Shown here in pieces: positions 21,460 through 31,194 of a stretch of 64,000 nucleotides of DNA. The DNA comes from Megaustenia siamemsis. Taxonomy: Eukaryota; Mollusca; Gastropoda; Stylommatophora; Ariophantidae. The position numbers and the translations under genes were made by a program. The stretch spans positions 32,019,121 through 32,083,120 of the forward strand of contig JAVIAB010000160.1 of the NCBI GenBank assembly GCA_032433765.1. Reading direction: 5' to 3'. The notes beneath the pieces are model-generated. The model was not told the origin of the DNA. It searched no databases and saw only the letters and a program-made list of their open reading frames with translations. How positions within the stretch are numbered: the stretch's first letter is position 1; each line of letters opens with the position of its first letter.

Positions 21460-22389
21460 ATGTCGAAAGGACATAAGCTGGGATTTGCTGAAAATTTTGC
21501 TTTATCTGGTGCAGCAGCAGTCATCTCTAAAACAGCTGCAGCTCCCATTGAAAGAATTAAGCTTCTTGTCCAGAATCAAGATGAGATGATCAAAGCAGGC
21601 CGGCTGTCAGAGCCATATAAAGGTGTAATAGATTGCACAGTGCGCACCTTCAGAACAGAGGGCATTCTACCCTTCTGGAGAGGTAACTTGGCCAATTGTT
21701 TAAGATACTTCCCTACTCAGGCTCTCAACTTTGCTTTCAAGGACACAATCAAGGCAGCGTTTAAGTCTGCACCAAACGAATCTTATGCACTGAAGTTTAC
21801 CAAGAATATATTCTCTGGAGGGGCAGCTGGTGCCCTTTCCTTGTGCTTTGTCTACTCTCTTGACTATGCCCGAACCCGTTTGGCCAATGATGCTAAAGCT
21901 GCTGGCAAAGGAGGAGGTGAGCGCCAGTTTAATGGTATGATTGATGTTTATACCAAAACCTTGAAGTCTGATGGATTTGTAGGCCTGTACAGAGGCTTTG
22001 TCATCTCATGTGTGGGAATTGTTGTATACAGAGGCTTCTATTTTGGTCTGTATGACAGCTTGAAACCAATCCTGCTGTCAGAAGATGCTAGCGTGATTCT
22101 CTCTTTTGCTCTTGGGTACACCGTCACAGTAACATCCGGACTGCTTTCCTACCCCATTGATACCATCAGAAGGCGCATGATGATGACTTCAGGTCAGGCA
22201 GTCAAGTACAAGGGGTCCATTGACTGTGCCGTTCAGATCACGAGGAAAGAAGGCTTCATGTCCTTGATGAAGGGGGCTGGTGCAAATATCCTGAGAGGTG
22301 TGGCTGGAGCTGGTGTGCTTGCAGGTTTTGACAAGTTCAAGGAAATATATATTAGCTGGCGTGTGGTGCTTAGTACCACTTCATCGTAG
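21460..22389 (+). CDS. ANT: Mitochondrial ADP/ATP carrier (adenine nucleotide translocase)
   Basis: A 309-aa protein that would exchange ADP for ATP across the inner mitochondrial membrane. Three tandem carrier repeats of about 100 residues carry the P-x-[DE]-x-x-[RK] motifs PIERIK (29-34), SLDYAR (133-138, serine for the first proline) and PIDTIR (232-237). The ADP/ATP-carrier signature RRRMMM is at 237-242. [13 protein letters not shown] (83-95) is also diagnostic. Other blocks are [17 protein letters not shown] (39-55), GGGERQFNG (151-159) and [15 protein letters not shown] (271-285). To my knowledge these match plant, fungal and kinetoplastid carriers better than the usual animal form, which has PLDFARTRLA and MMMQSG. 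The ATG follows a splice acceptor; an upstream in-frame TTG (21454) is intronic. The coding region has no intron. The C-terminus ([11 protein letters not shown]) is longer than usual. Animal carriers are about 300 aa. Confidence 0.95.
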   Translation: MSKGHKLGFAENFALSGAAAVISKTAAAPIERIKLLVQNQDEMIKAGRLSEPYKGVIDCTVRTFRTEGILPFWRGNLANCLRYFPTQALNFAFKDTIKAAFKSAPNESYALKFTKNIFSGGAAGALSLCFVYSLDYARTRLANDAKAAGKGGGERQFNGMIDVYTKTLKSDGFVGLYRGFVISCVGIVVYRGFYFGLYDSLKPILLSEDASVILSFALGYTVTVTSGLLSYPIDTIRRRMMMTSGQAVKYKGSIDCAVQITRKEGFMSLMKGAGANILRGVAGAGVLAGFDKFKEIYISWRVVLSTTSS

Positions 22390-23140
22390 TTGTGTTGAGA
22401 ACAGTTTGTATAATGTTCAAACTTAGAGCCCATGCACTTTTGTATCATTTATCTATTTTTTTTTCCTCTAAAGTCACATTTTGTCTTCTGGTAGGCCTGA
22501 TAAGAACTAGTTGTCTAAATATACACATTGGGGTGGCAAATATTTAAAAGTGTGTGGGTCATAATTCTGATTGATATAATATTTACCTTGCACTCTACTT
22601 TTTGATCATTCACTTGCAAATTTTAATCTATATGTATTTCCACCTTGAAAATGTTCAATGCAAAAGAAAAGAGGAAGCACAGCTGTGCAAGAAACAGAAA
22701 ATTGCATACCATTTTGTTTTTTAAAAAGAATGATTATTTATATCCTATTTATGTAGCAAAATATGCCAGGACACTTGACACACTCATGATCTTGCCTGTT
22801 GGTAAACACTTTTGAATGTTCGAAAGAACAATTTTTGTTTTAGCAAAAGTGTCAGCTTACCTTCTTACTAATGTTAGAAGAGAACTGTTCCAATGTGGTT
22901 GTGTGTCTTGGTTTATTTATTTCATATCCTGTTAGGAGCAATGATGAATATGAAACATGAATTCAGGAATTTACTTTTGGTCTTTGGTTGTTTTTATTTT
23001 TGTTTTGTGGTCTTCTTTGTGCTCAAGAAATAAGAGCATTCATATATTTCAGCCACAAGTAAGACATTACTTCAGTGGAGTCCCATCTGAAATCATTAAA
23101 CAAATTATTTGCATTAAATAAATCACTAATGAATGTACAA
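22390..23140 (+). other. Probable 3' UTR of the carrier gene
   Basis: Non-coding and A+T-rich after the TAG. The first good polyadenylation signal is AATAAA at 23117-23122. The exact cleavage site is unknown. Confidence 0.4.
23117..23122 (+). terminator. Candidate polyadenylation signal AATAAA
   Basis: Canonical hexamer about 730 bases after the carrier stop codon. The assignment rests on position only. Confidence 0.35.
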
Positions 23141-23683
23141 ATCAATATATATCTTATTAGGGCATGTAAGCAGGGTGCAACACTGGCTGGATGAAGAAAA
23201 ACGATATGGGGACTCCCACGAATGAGAAAAGCCAACTAACTTGTAAATTAGACCCAGTGGTTCTAAACTTTCATAATTTGGTACATTATATGATTGTACA
23301 TGACAATAAGCCTCTATTGCTCCGAATTCCTGCAGTTTAGTCAAGTAGGTTAAAAGTCACATATGAGTGAGTACAAACATTGCCAATATTTTTAAAATGT
23401 TCAGGCTGAACTTTATATCTCAGCTTGGGAGTGGTTCACTTCAATCCTTTTATTACTTTTTTTAGTAGCTTCCAATTAGATACATTAGGGAAAGTAATAG
23501 TAAGTAGTAAATATCAGCACATGAAAATTAAACTTAGGACGATCATTAAACATATAAAATCATATCTAGATTCAATCATCAATAACTGACTGAAAAATCA
23601 ATGTTAGAGAGCACAGATAACTGCATTAACAAATCAGAACAGTCATTCCACAATCCATGATTCCATCCAGTGCTATTCTACCA

Positions 23684-23801
23684 GTGACAAACAGGAATGT
23701 TTTTCTCCTAGTGATGAGAGAAGTGACAAACAGGAATGTTTTTTCTCCTAGTGACGAGAGAAGTAACAAACATGAATGTTTTTCTCCTAGTGATGAGAGA
23801 A
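23684..23801. repeat. 39-40-bp tandem repeat, three copies
   Basis: Units begin GTGACAAACAGGAATG at 23684 and 23723, with a diverged third at 23763. They give repetitive but meaningless peptides on both strands. Confidence 0.85.
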
Positions 23802-25589
23802 TCAAAGACAACAAACTACAGAAAGAATGCTTAATGTGGCAGTTCAGAACAAGATTGGAAGTGAAGAATTGCTACACAAAGAGTAGGAGAGGCACTAGTT
23901 CTTAATTTACAGACAAATGGTTTAGACATGTAGTGCTTTTATGAACAAAGAGCATTAACAACCAGATGCCACAGTATTAAAGGTAGGCTTCCCAAAAGAT
24001 AATTAAAACATAAAAAAAAAAGATTGATGGTCTCAATATAGTCATCTACTAAGTACATATTCCATTCAATGCCTGATGCCTATGCTGTTCTGAGATGTTG
24101 ATGACTATGCCCTATGCAAATGTTCTTGAAATAGTTGCTGGATTGTATTGGGGCCAGCAAATTAACTTTTCTAACTATATCTGATTTATTTGCTGCTGCT
24201 GAAGTACATCTTTATTACCAGGGATTACTTCTTTTGCCCAATTTACACACACTTTTCTCTATCTGCAGATCAGATTGCATGGCATCAGAGGCAAATACTT
24301 CACCACACCTACACATGAAACTCCATCACTCTGGTTTTCATTGATTGTTTTTCACAACAATGTAACTGACAAGCAATGCATCTAGAGGCAAATCTTGTGT
24401 AAGAGCCCAGATAGAACTGAGAACTACTTCATCCCTACATTGCAATGAGGTCATTGAGCCACCACAGACTTCAGCCAACTCTATTTCTATCCTTTTTTTA
24501 TGTTATCTTCCCATTCCTTCAGTGCCTACCACTTCTCTCGTTCCTTGCAGAAAGGACCTCGCTAAACCAGACGATCGAGATGCATGGCCAAATTCTTCAT
24601 ATTAGTTAAAGACGATCTTGTATTGCGACTGCTTGTCTGCCCTTTTGTGGGTTTGTTCATTTGTCATATGATCTAAGTCAGAGATGCCCATAATCTTAAG
24701 ATTCATCTACATAGCTTGTATTTTCTTCTATGGCTTTGTAGTAAGGATAGAGACGTGTGTCTCTTTCTTAATTAGCAGAAATTGGTGATTCTGCCACCTA
24801 CCTTTTGTAATATAAATTTCTTTGTTTAAATGCACTCAAAACAACCACTTTCCACTGTTAAATGGTTAACTCATTAAAATTAATTTTGTGTTCTTTCACT
24901 TGGCCTAAATAATTTGTACTACTCCCGCTGTGTAATTTTGTCATCTTTCACACTTTTCTCATGTCTATCGCTGTGGGATTTTTTCGTGGAGGTAATATCA
25001 TTGAAAGACTACTACATATGCCTTTGGACTTTAATGTTAAATGGTCATAGACCCACAGTTGACAGCAAGCTGCAATATTTTGGCGTTGGCCCAACATCCT
25101 GACATGGAGCAGAGATTCCAGTTTCTTATTCTTGATGTTTTAACGATATTAGATTTTAAGCTTCAGACAGCACATATAACTCACTTTGTCTTGCTGGTTC
25201 TCGAACTTACAAGAACTACAGTAGTGATCAATGAGAAGTCCATGGCAATGAGTAGATTGAAGATAGACAGAAGGATGAAACAAAAGTGCATTTAACCCTG
25301 TGAGCTACAAGAACAATGAGCATGTCGACTATGCTCTCTTCATCTGTTGAGAGTACTAGTGAGTGCAGTGAAATAATCAGTACTCATGCTTACCCAGGCT
25401 GAGTTAGTTTCCTGTCTTGTCTAACCACAGATTAGTCATGTTCTCACAAAGTTAATTCTACTGACTCACCCCCAAAATTTGATTTGCAGCTAAAGTAAGC
25501 AGTCTTTGAAGCAACTAGTCCAACCGTGTTACTGAAGGCAAGGACACACAACAAAAAAATTGGCTAAAAAAGTTTTCTGCTGGTAATCT
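23802..25589. other. No gene seen
   Basis: About 1.8 kb without recognisable gene or repeat. Open frames at 24135-24344 and 24914-25295 lack motifs and similar neighbours. Confidence 0.4.
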
Positions 25590-25774
25590 TCTTCTAACCT
25601 TCCTCTGTTGGCGTCAAGGGGAGTTACAATCTGCGATTCTTTGCTCTTCTATTGGCCTCTTCTGGTGTTATCCCTCCTAATGACTCTAGTATTCCCTTTA
25701 TCCATCTCTTTCTCGGTCTTCCTCTTAATCTGGCATTTTCGTAGCGTTTGTTTATGGCTCTTTTGAGTCATTGT
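25590..25774 (-). mobile_element. LINE-E 3' part, interrupted by an inverted-repeat element
   Basis: The - strand carries a [19 protein letters not shown] block, then GITPEEANRRAKNRR and an (AAG)-type end near 25590. Its upstream continuation is at 26598-26695, on the far side of the 823-bp element. Confidence 0.65.
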
Positions 25775-26597
25775 TATAGTCCGTTCAAAAATTCATAATC
25801 ACACCTGAATTAGTTTTGCGTGATAACCGCTTGTTATTTTGGTTTCGAATTTTGCATGCAATCTTAGAATATTGATGACGCAAAGATTTTGATATTTTTT
25901 ATTCCAAAAACACAAAAAATTTTGCACATCAGCGAATTCCTTTGATCTTTTATGACGATATCACACAAGTTGATTCAAATTTTAGAGTTTACAGTAATCG
26001 TGTTAAATTTTACAGTTTACTCCAATTCTTGTCAGAGGCGTATCTACATAGTGCTTAATAGTGGGTGTTGTTCGTTATTTACAAACATGAATTCAATTGG
26101 TTACAATTAGTCTTGTCCTTCGGTCACCATTAGACCCCAGGACGTCCTAACTGTAGCTGGAATTGAATTCATCTTAATTTTAATCATTCCGAATCTGACT
26201 ATTCCAAGAGGTTGATAATCATTACTGGCTGGACAAATAGTAATCCATCTCGTCTCCAGTACTCATCTTCCACCTGCAACACATGTTCAACACACTTCTT
26301 TTGCATAGTTATAAATTTGCATTTCAACTCATTGTAATTTAGATATAAATGTTGGTATGTCAACGACCGCACCAAATTAATGTATATATCCTAAAATGGT
26401 GTCAAATTCGAACAGGGTGAATTTAATATAGCCTAAAGAAGAAAACTTTTAAACTGGATCAAATTTCTCAGAGCAACAAATATTTCTATAACGTCATCAA
26501 TATTCTAAGATTGCATGCAAAGTTTGAAACCAAAATAACAAGCGGTTATGACGCAAAACTAATTCAGGTGTGATTATGAATTTCTGAACGGACTATA
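25775..26597. mobile_element. DNA transposon remnant with about 105-bp terminal inverted repeats
   Basis: The left end (TATAGTCCGTTCAAAAATTC) is nearly the reverse complement of the right end (CTGAACGGACTATA at 26597 inwards). Similarity runs about 105 bases to GCATGCAATCTTAGAATATT. Single mismatches show some age. The ends suggest insertion at TA. No transposase frame is seen inside, so it is non-autonomous. It splits a LINE-E copy. Confidence 0.8.
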
Positions 26598-26695
26598 GTT
26601 CTTTTTGTCTTGTTATGTGGCCGAACCAATTTATCAGTTGTTTCTTTATGTATTCGATGGCTGGTTCAATTTCGAGGTTCTTCCTCTGCTGGGTA
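26598..26695 (-). mobile_element. LINE-E, upstream piece of the interrupted copy
   Basis: The - strand gives LEIEPAIEYIKKQLINWFGH and ITRQKE, which directly precedes the piece ending at 25774 in related copies (9170-9440, 46620-46850). Confidence 0.65.
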
Positions 26696-27225
26696 ATAAA
26701 CGTCCAAAACTTAAACTATTCAAATCAAGTGTACTATCAACCCTTACGTATGCGTGTGAGAGCTGGAAAACAAGAGACATTGAAACAAAGTTCAAACCAT
26801 TCGAAAATAAATGTCTAAGGAAAATACTAAGTATAGCGTGGACCAAATTCAAAACAAACGAGGAAATTAGAGAAATCGCCAATCAACCTTTAGTATCTTG
26901 AATAATCAAGATAAGACGGTGTCATATGTTGGACATGTGATAAGAAGAGATGATAACTGAATAACAAAGTAAGCCCTCATGTGAGAACAGGCAAGAGAAA
27001 GATCCAGAGAGACACTGAGAACATTGATGAGAGAGGCTAGAGCAGCATGAAATCGACCCCCTCAATGAGATATAGCTGCTTGCACAAAACAGAGACACGA
27101 CGAGATTTGATAAACGATCTTTACAAGGATTGAAAACTGCTAGAATAAAAATTTAGATAAGAGAAAGAGTATCTGGGTCTACACCCTATGGGCCGGCTAC
27201 GGCTCGAAAGGTCAATAGATAGATA
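26696..27225 (+). mobile_element. LINE-A fragment
   Basis: Reads KLKLFKSSVLSTLTYACESW and CLRKILSIAWTKFKTNEEIR, then decays. It ends in the family tail CCGGCTACGGCTCGAAAGG and (ATAG)n. It is 5'-truncated with several stops. Confidence 0.75.
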
Positions 27226-27368
27226 AGCATCCACACACCAGGTATATTATTGTTGCTATGAAAGCAGTGGAAGCTTCACGTTCCCAATTTATAGTACATG
27301 TACTATGTGATTCCTACAATTTATCTAATGTCTTTGGAGATGGGCACAACTATATAGTATATCACATT

Positions 27369-27502
27369 CAGGGGACTGGTTAGTCTCGAGACATAGGTTG
27401 TGAGTTCAAATCCCGGCTGCACCAGTTTCGATTTTTATTTGTGATTTCTCTCTGTGGCAGTAACCCCGGGTCTAAGAGGCGTCAATTACTCATGGACGGG
27501 AG
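27369..27502 (+). repeat. SINE2 (tRNA-derived), 5' part
   Basis: The head GGGGACTGGTTAGTCTCGAG is followed by a B-box-like GAGTTCAAATCCCGGCT and the family body GATTTCTCTCTGTGGCAG. It matches 36258-36500. SINE2-like sequence (GTACGTCCGAA) resumes after 27750, so a SINE1 may have inserted into it. Confidence 0.65.
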
Positions 27503-27504
27503 AA

Positions 27505-27750
27505 AAAGTAAAGAGCCCCGTCACGCCAAGTGGCGTGTAGGGAATATGGTGTTAGTGACCATAAATTTAAGACCTTCAGCACATGATTTTTGGGGGTAAT
27601 GTGGTCGGTATTACTCCCCTGTCGCTTTACTTCCCAGAGAAAAAAAATCCGGTACCCATTTAAGGCTGGATGAACCCGTTGGTTGGGATCGAACCCTACC
27701 TCTTGTCCTTTGTAGTCCAGTTCACTAACCACTGAGCTATCACGGCTCCC
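27505..27750 (-). repeat. SINE1, nearly full length
   Basis: Read on the - strand it has GGAGCCGTGATAGCTCAGTG with the A box, GGTTCGATCCC (B box), the body GGGTACCGGATTTTTT, and the 3' block CACGCCACTTGGCGTGACGG, which can fold into a short hairpin. It is probably inserted in the SINE2 copy. Confidence 0.8.
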
Positions 27751-27759
27751 CAGTACGTC

Positions 27760-28179
27760 CGAAAGCGGAGAGCAAATCTCCGCGCAAGGCTCCGACGGAA
27801 TCCCAGGCCGTGTGAGACCAATTTTGTGTAGTCTGAGATCATGGTTCCCTGTTTTAAGACTGATCTTGGTCTGCTTGAGTCTCTAAAAATTATCTATTCT
27901 GGCTTGTATTTGTAATTCAGTTCGATCCATTCAATTTCCGTGGGTTTCAAGCGTTTAGTCTTTACCTGAGCTGTAGCGTGCATTTAAGTAAGAGTCGAGG
28001 TTCACCAACCACACACCCTGGCCTTGGTTTAACACCGATGTGTTATGAGAGTGCATGCAATGAATGACTAGGGCTTCCTTGTGTCTACTACTGCTTTGTT
28101 CACTTCACAATACATATCTACATAATCGCCGATCTCTAACAGAAAATAGGTAACAATGTATGCGGAATATGCAAACTAA
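27760..28179. other. No gene seen
   Basis: Mixed-composition sequence between SINE2 and repeat R2. The first part may be the rest of SINE2. Confidence 0.35.
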
Positions 28180-28420
28180 ATATGTATCAAATACTACAAC
28201 CAACTGATGACTTGCGCCAGGATCGGTAAACCAGAACCATCCAGACCCTGCTCCACCTCTACGTGGTGCCTCTAGTAACAGACTAATCTGTCTAGTCTGG
28301 CCAAGCGAGCAGGGATTGAAGAGGGAGGACAACCCGGTACTCAAAAATGTGCTGAAGTCGGATGTGTTGGGCCGAACGGCGCAAATATAACAGTGTTACA
28401 CTGTAAACCACAACACAATG
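28180..28420 (+). repeat. Unclassified repeat R2
   Basis: Shares GCACCAGGATCAGTGAACCA-like and GAAGTCGGATGTGTTGGG blocks with 53205-53410, and in part with 37590-37700 in reverse. No tRNA-like head or coding frame is seen. Confidence 0.5.
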
Positions 28421-28754
28421 CAGAGACGTCCACTTAACGTCCTTTTAAGAGCGGGATGACGAAGAGGAATTCTACAATCTAATTCATAATTCTAGAATAC
28501 TTTAGTCATCGGGCGAACGAACGAAAGCAAGCAAATACTACAACTAACTTTATAGAGATGTATCACTGAAATGGTTGACATGGATTTTTCAATCACTCTT
28601 TTAATCTGAGGAAGAAAAAAAATCCCCAGTCAAAAGCTGATATTTAAACTTCCACACAACAAGCAGGTTATGTCAACCATAACAAACACTGGTCTAAACT
28701 TGACACACATAGTTATAACTATGAACACATTTGAAATTGTGCGGATACGTGGTG

Positions 28755-29000
28755 CAGTATGTATATCCCAGGAGCAGGTAGTGGGGTGTAACGTACGCTC
28801 CTACAAGGTGTAGTGACAGCTTTACACGCGAAAAAAGGAACACAGCACATTAACGGCCAATCGGCCTACATGCCTTTTGAAAACGAGAACACAGACAAGG
28901 GAATAAAGATAAACTCGACTACATCTAGAATGTGCGGAAGTAGCAGATCATGGCGAAATAAAAAGTGGGATAAGAAATGAAATAATAAACTAAAAGGTTT
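28755..29000 (-). mobile_element. Penelope-like element 3' UTR fragment
   Basis: The - strand shares TTTACACGCG...AAGCTGTCAC-type sequence and CTTGTAGGAGCGTACGTTAC with the 3' region of the element at 34083-34740, and with 44690-45000. No coding part is present. Confidence 0.55.
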
Positions 29001-29031
29001 ATGTACTACAAGAGAATAAAAATGATGAAAA

Positions 29032-29237
29032 AAAAATCAAGTACCGGACCTGCTGGCGTAAGTGATCATGTCTCTCCACAACTTTCTATCTCGGCAGCTA
29101 TTTATCATTTCTGTTGTTGACCTTCTGCCAAGCCATTCTCTTAAGCTGTCTGGTATTTTTTCTCTTTGCTTCCCTCTATCTCTTCGTCCCTCATTTTTGC
29201 CAGTTGTTACAATATGCTCCAGTTGTTCTTTTCTCAT
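29032..29237 (-). mobile_element. LINE-B 3' end of an interrupted host copy
   Basis: The - strand frame 29237-29037 reads MRKEQLEHIVTTGKNEGRRD and ends SCRDRKLWRDMITYASRSGT. The host copy continues at 29393-29699 and 30629-30775. It was interrupted by a SINE3 and by a LINE-A. Confidence 0.75.
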
Positions 29238-29383
29238 TCTATCTATCTATTGTCCTTTCGAGCCGAAGACGGCACATAGGGCAGAACCACAATCTGAAAA
29301 ACAGAAACCTTGCGTGCCAAAATGGCACATATTGCAGAGGTCACTAATCTAAAATCTATGGCGCGACATCCATTATAAATCTA
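29238..29383 (-). repeat. SINE3 (5'-truncated), with target duplication
   Basis: A 146-bp insertion flanked by TTTTCTCAT (29229-29237 and 29384-29392). Its tail reads GCCGTCTTCGGCTCGAAAGG followed by (ATAG)n on the - strand. Upstream is a second hairpin, GTGCCATTTTGGCAC. It splits the LINE-B host. Confidence 0.85.
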
Positions 29384-29392
29384 TTTTCTCAT

Positions 29393-29699
29393 TACATGGC
29401 CAAAAAATTATGATTGTTTCTTCCTAATATTGGAAATTATCTCTCTTTTGCTTTGATCTCTCTCAGAACATCATTACTCTTCTTAGCTGTCCTTGGTACT
29501 CTCAACATTCTTCTGTAAAACTACATTTCTACAGACTCCAGTGATTTTCTTTTCTTGTATGTTGTCCTATTGTCGATGATTCGCATCCATATGTTAAGAC
29601 TGTCTTTACAAAAAATTTAAGAACTCCTTTTCTTGTTTCTATTGTCAAAAATGGATTGCATAGTATCTTCCTCATTTTTTGGAAAGCTACTTTTGCCTG
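29393..29699 (-). mobile_element. LINE-B host copy, middle piece
   Basis: The - strand reads QAKVAFQKMRKILCNPFLTI and VLTYGCESSTIGQHTRKE, the reverse transcriptase thumb/connection region. It continues into 29237 after the SINE3. Confidence 0.7.
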
Positions 29700-30628
29700 A
29701 ATGAAGAAATGCTGCACTGGTAATAAAGGCATCGAATGGATACAAGGAGACCATTTGGAGGACCTCGACTTTGCTGATGACATAGTTCTCATCAGCAGTC
29801 AGATAAAAACGATGCAGGAAAACACAAATGAACTATCATCAATAGCCAGCAAAATTGGGCTTGAGGTCAATCATGAAAAGACTAAGTCATGAAAAGTTTA
29901 ATTCCAACAAGTGACAAAATATACATGGAAAACAAACCAGTAGAAGAGATCGATCACTTTATCTATCTTGGAAGTCACATTGATCGAGAAGGGGATACGA
30001 GCAAAGAAATTAGAATCAGACTGGCTAAAGCAGCAATGTCTTTCAGAAGCCTTGAAAAGTTGTGGAAATCAAAACTCATTAGCACAAACACAAAACTTAG
30101 GCTATTCAAATCAAATGTACTATCAACCCTTACGTATGCGTGTGAAAGCTGGAAAACAACAAGAGATATAGAAACAAAGTTGAACGCATTCGAAAATAAA
30201 TGTCTAAGGAAAATACTTGGTATAGAATGGAACGAATTCAAAACAAACGAGGAAATTAGAGAAATCGCCAATCAACCACTAATATCTTCAGTAATAAAGA
30301 AAAGACGATGGTCATACGTTGGACATGTGATGAGAAGAGATAATAATCGAATAGCAAAGCAAGCCCTCATATGGGAAACAACAGGTAAAAGAAAAAGAGG
30401 AAGACCCAGGGAGACACTGAGAAGAACATTGATGAGAGAGGCAAGAGCAGCAGGAATCGGCTCCCTCAATGAGATAGAACTGCTTGCACAGAACAGAGAC
30501 AGATGGCGAGATTAATAAAATATCTTTAAAAGAAAACTGCTAGAACAAAAATTCATATAGGAGAAGGTGTATCTTGGTCTACGCCCTATGGGCCGGCTAC
30601 GGCTCGAAAGGTCAATAGATAGATTCTG
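29700..30628 (+). mobile_element. LINE-A, best-preserved copy
   Basis: Starts [20 protein letters not shown] with LDFADDIVLISSQIK (catalytic FADD). A frame break follows near 29887. Then comes a 208-aa open stretch (29889-30515): [34 protein letters not shown] and [14 protein letters not shown], ending AQNRDRWRD. The 3' tail has CCGGCTACGGCTCGAAAGG and (ATAG)n at 30628. It is an RTE-like, 5'-truncated insertion in a LINE-B copy. The few breaks suggest a young copy. Confidence 0.85.
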
Positions 30629-30775
30629 CATCACTTCTTTTGTACATCTTCCGTCTGAGGTTAACAAAGTTCCCAAATATTTAAATTCAGTTGCCTGTTT
30701 TAATATTGTTCCACTTGTCTTTATTTTGCTCTGAGGTGATGTCTTTTTCTTTGTTACCATTAAAATATAGTAAAC
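30629..30775 (-). mobile_element. LINE-B host copy, upstream piece
   Basis: The - strand reads ATEFKYLGTLLTSDGRCTKE, which precedes QAKVAFQKMR (at 29699) in this type of reverse transcriptase. The LINE-A at 29700-30628 therefore interrupts one element. Confidence 0.7.
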
Positions 30776-30835
30776 TAGACAAAATTCTGAAAAAAAAACC
30801 CAGTAAACTAGAGAATATTCTTAATATAAATAATG

Positions 30836-30976
30836 CAAAGACGCAAGACTAACATGGACGAGTAACATCAAAAGAAGGACCAGTCAGCCTATGACAACAT
30901 GCACCCTCAAAGCAAGAGATGACGCTCCATGGTAGCCAACCTTCGTTGCGGAGATGGCACTCGATGATGATGATGA
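30836..30976 (+). mobile_element. LINE-C 3' end fragment
   Basis: Matches 19500-19650: ACATGGACGAGTAACATCAA, then GGTAGCCAACCTTCGTTGCG and a (TGA)n tail. Confidence 0.7.
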
Positions 30977-31194
30977 AATAATGCAAGGCTTAGCTGAGAC
31001 TCGACCCAGAAGCTCCCAGTGTGTACGTTATGGGTGGTGGGCAGGCACATGATTAGCTAGAAGTCTAATAGGAGTGGGAAGGTGATAACTGGGTGTGAAC
31101 GGCGGTCAAGTGTTATCTGCTGAGATAGAAAAATGCGTACAACATGACCAGACGTGCCTCGGGCAACAATGGGATAAATAAGGCACAATATAAG

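Noticed and set aside
21460..22389. Carrier gene as a processed pseudogene or bacterial/plant contamination
   Set aside because: The frame is intact, a splice acceptor precedes the ATG, and animal-type LINEs and SINEs flank it closely on the same contig.
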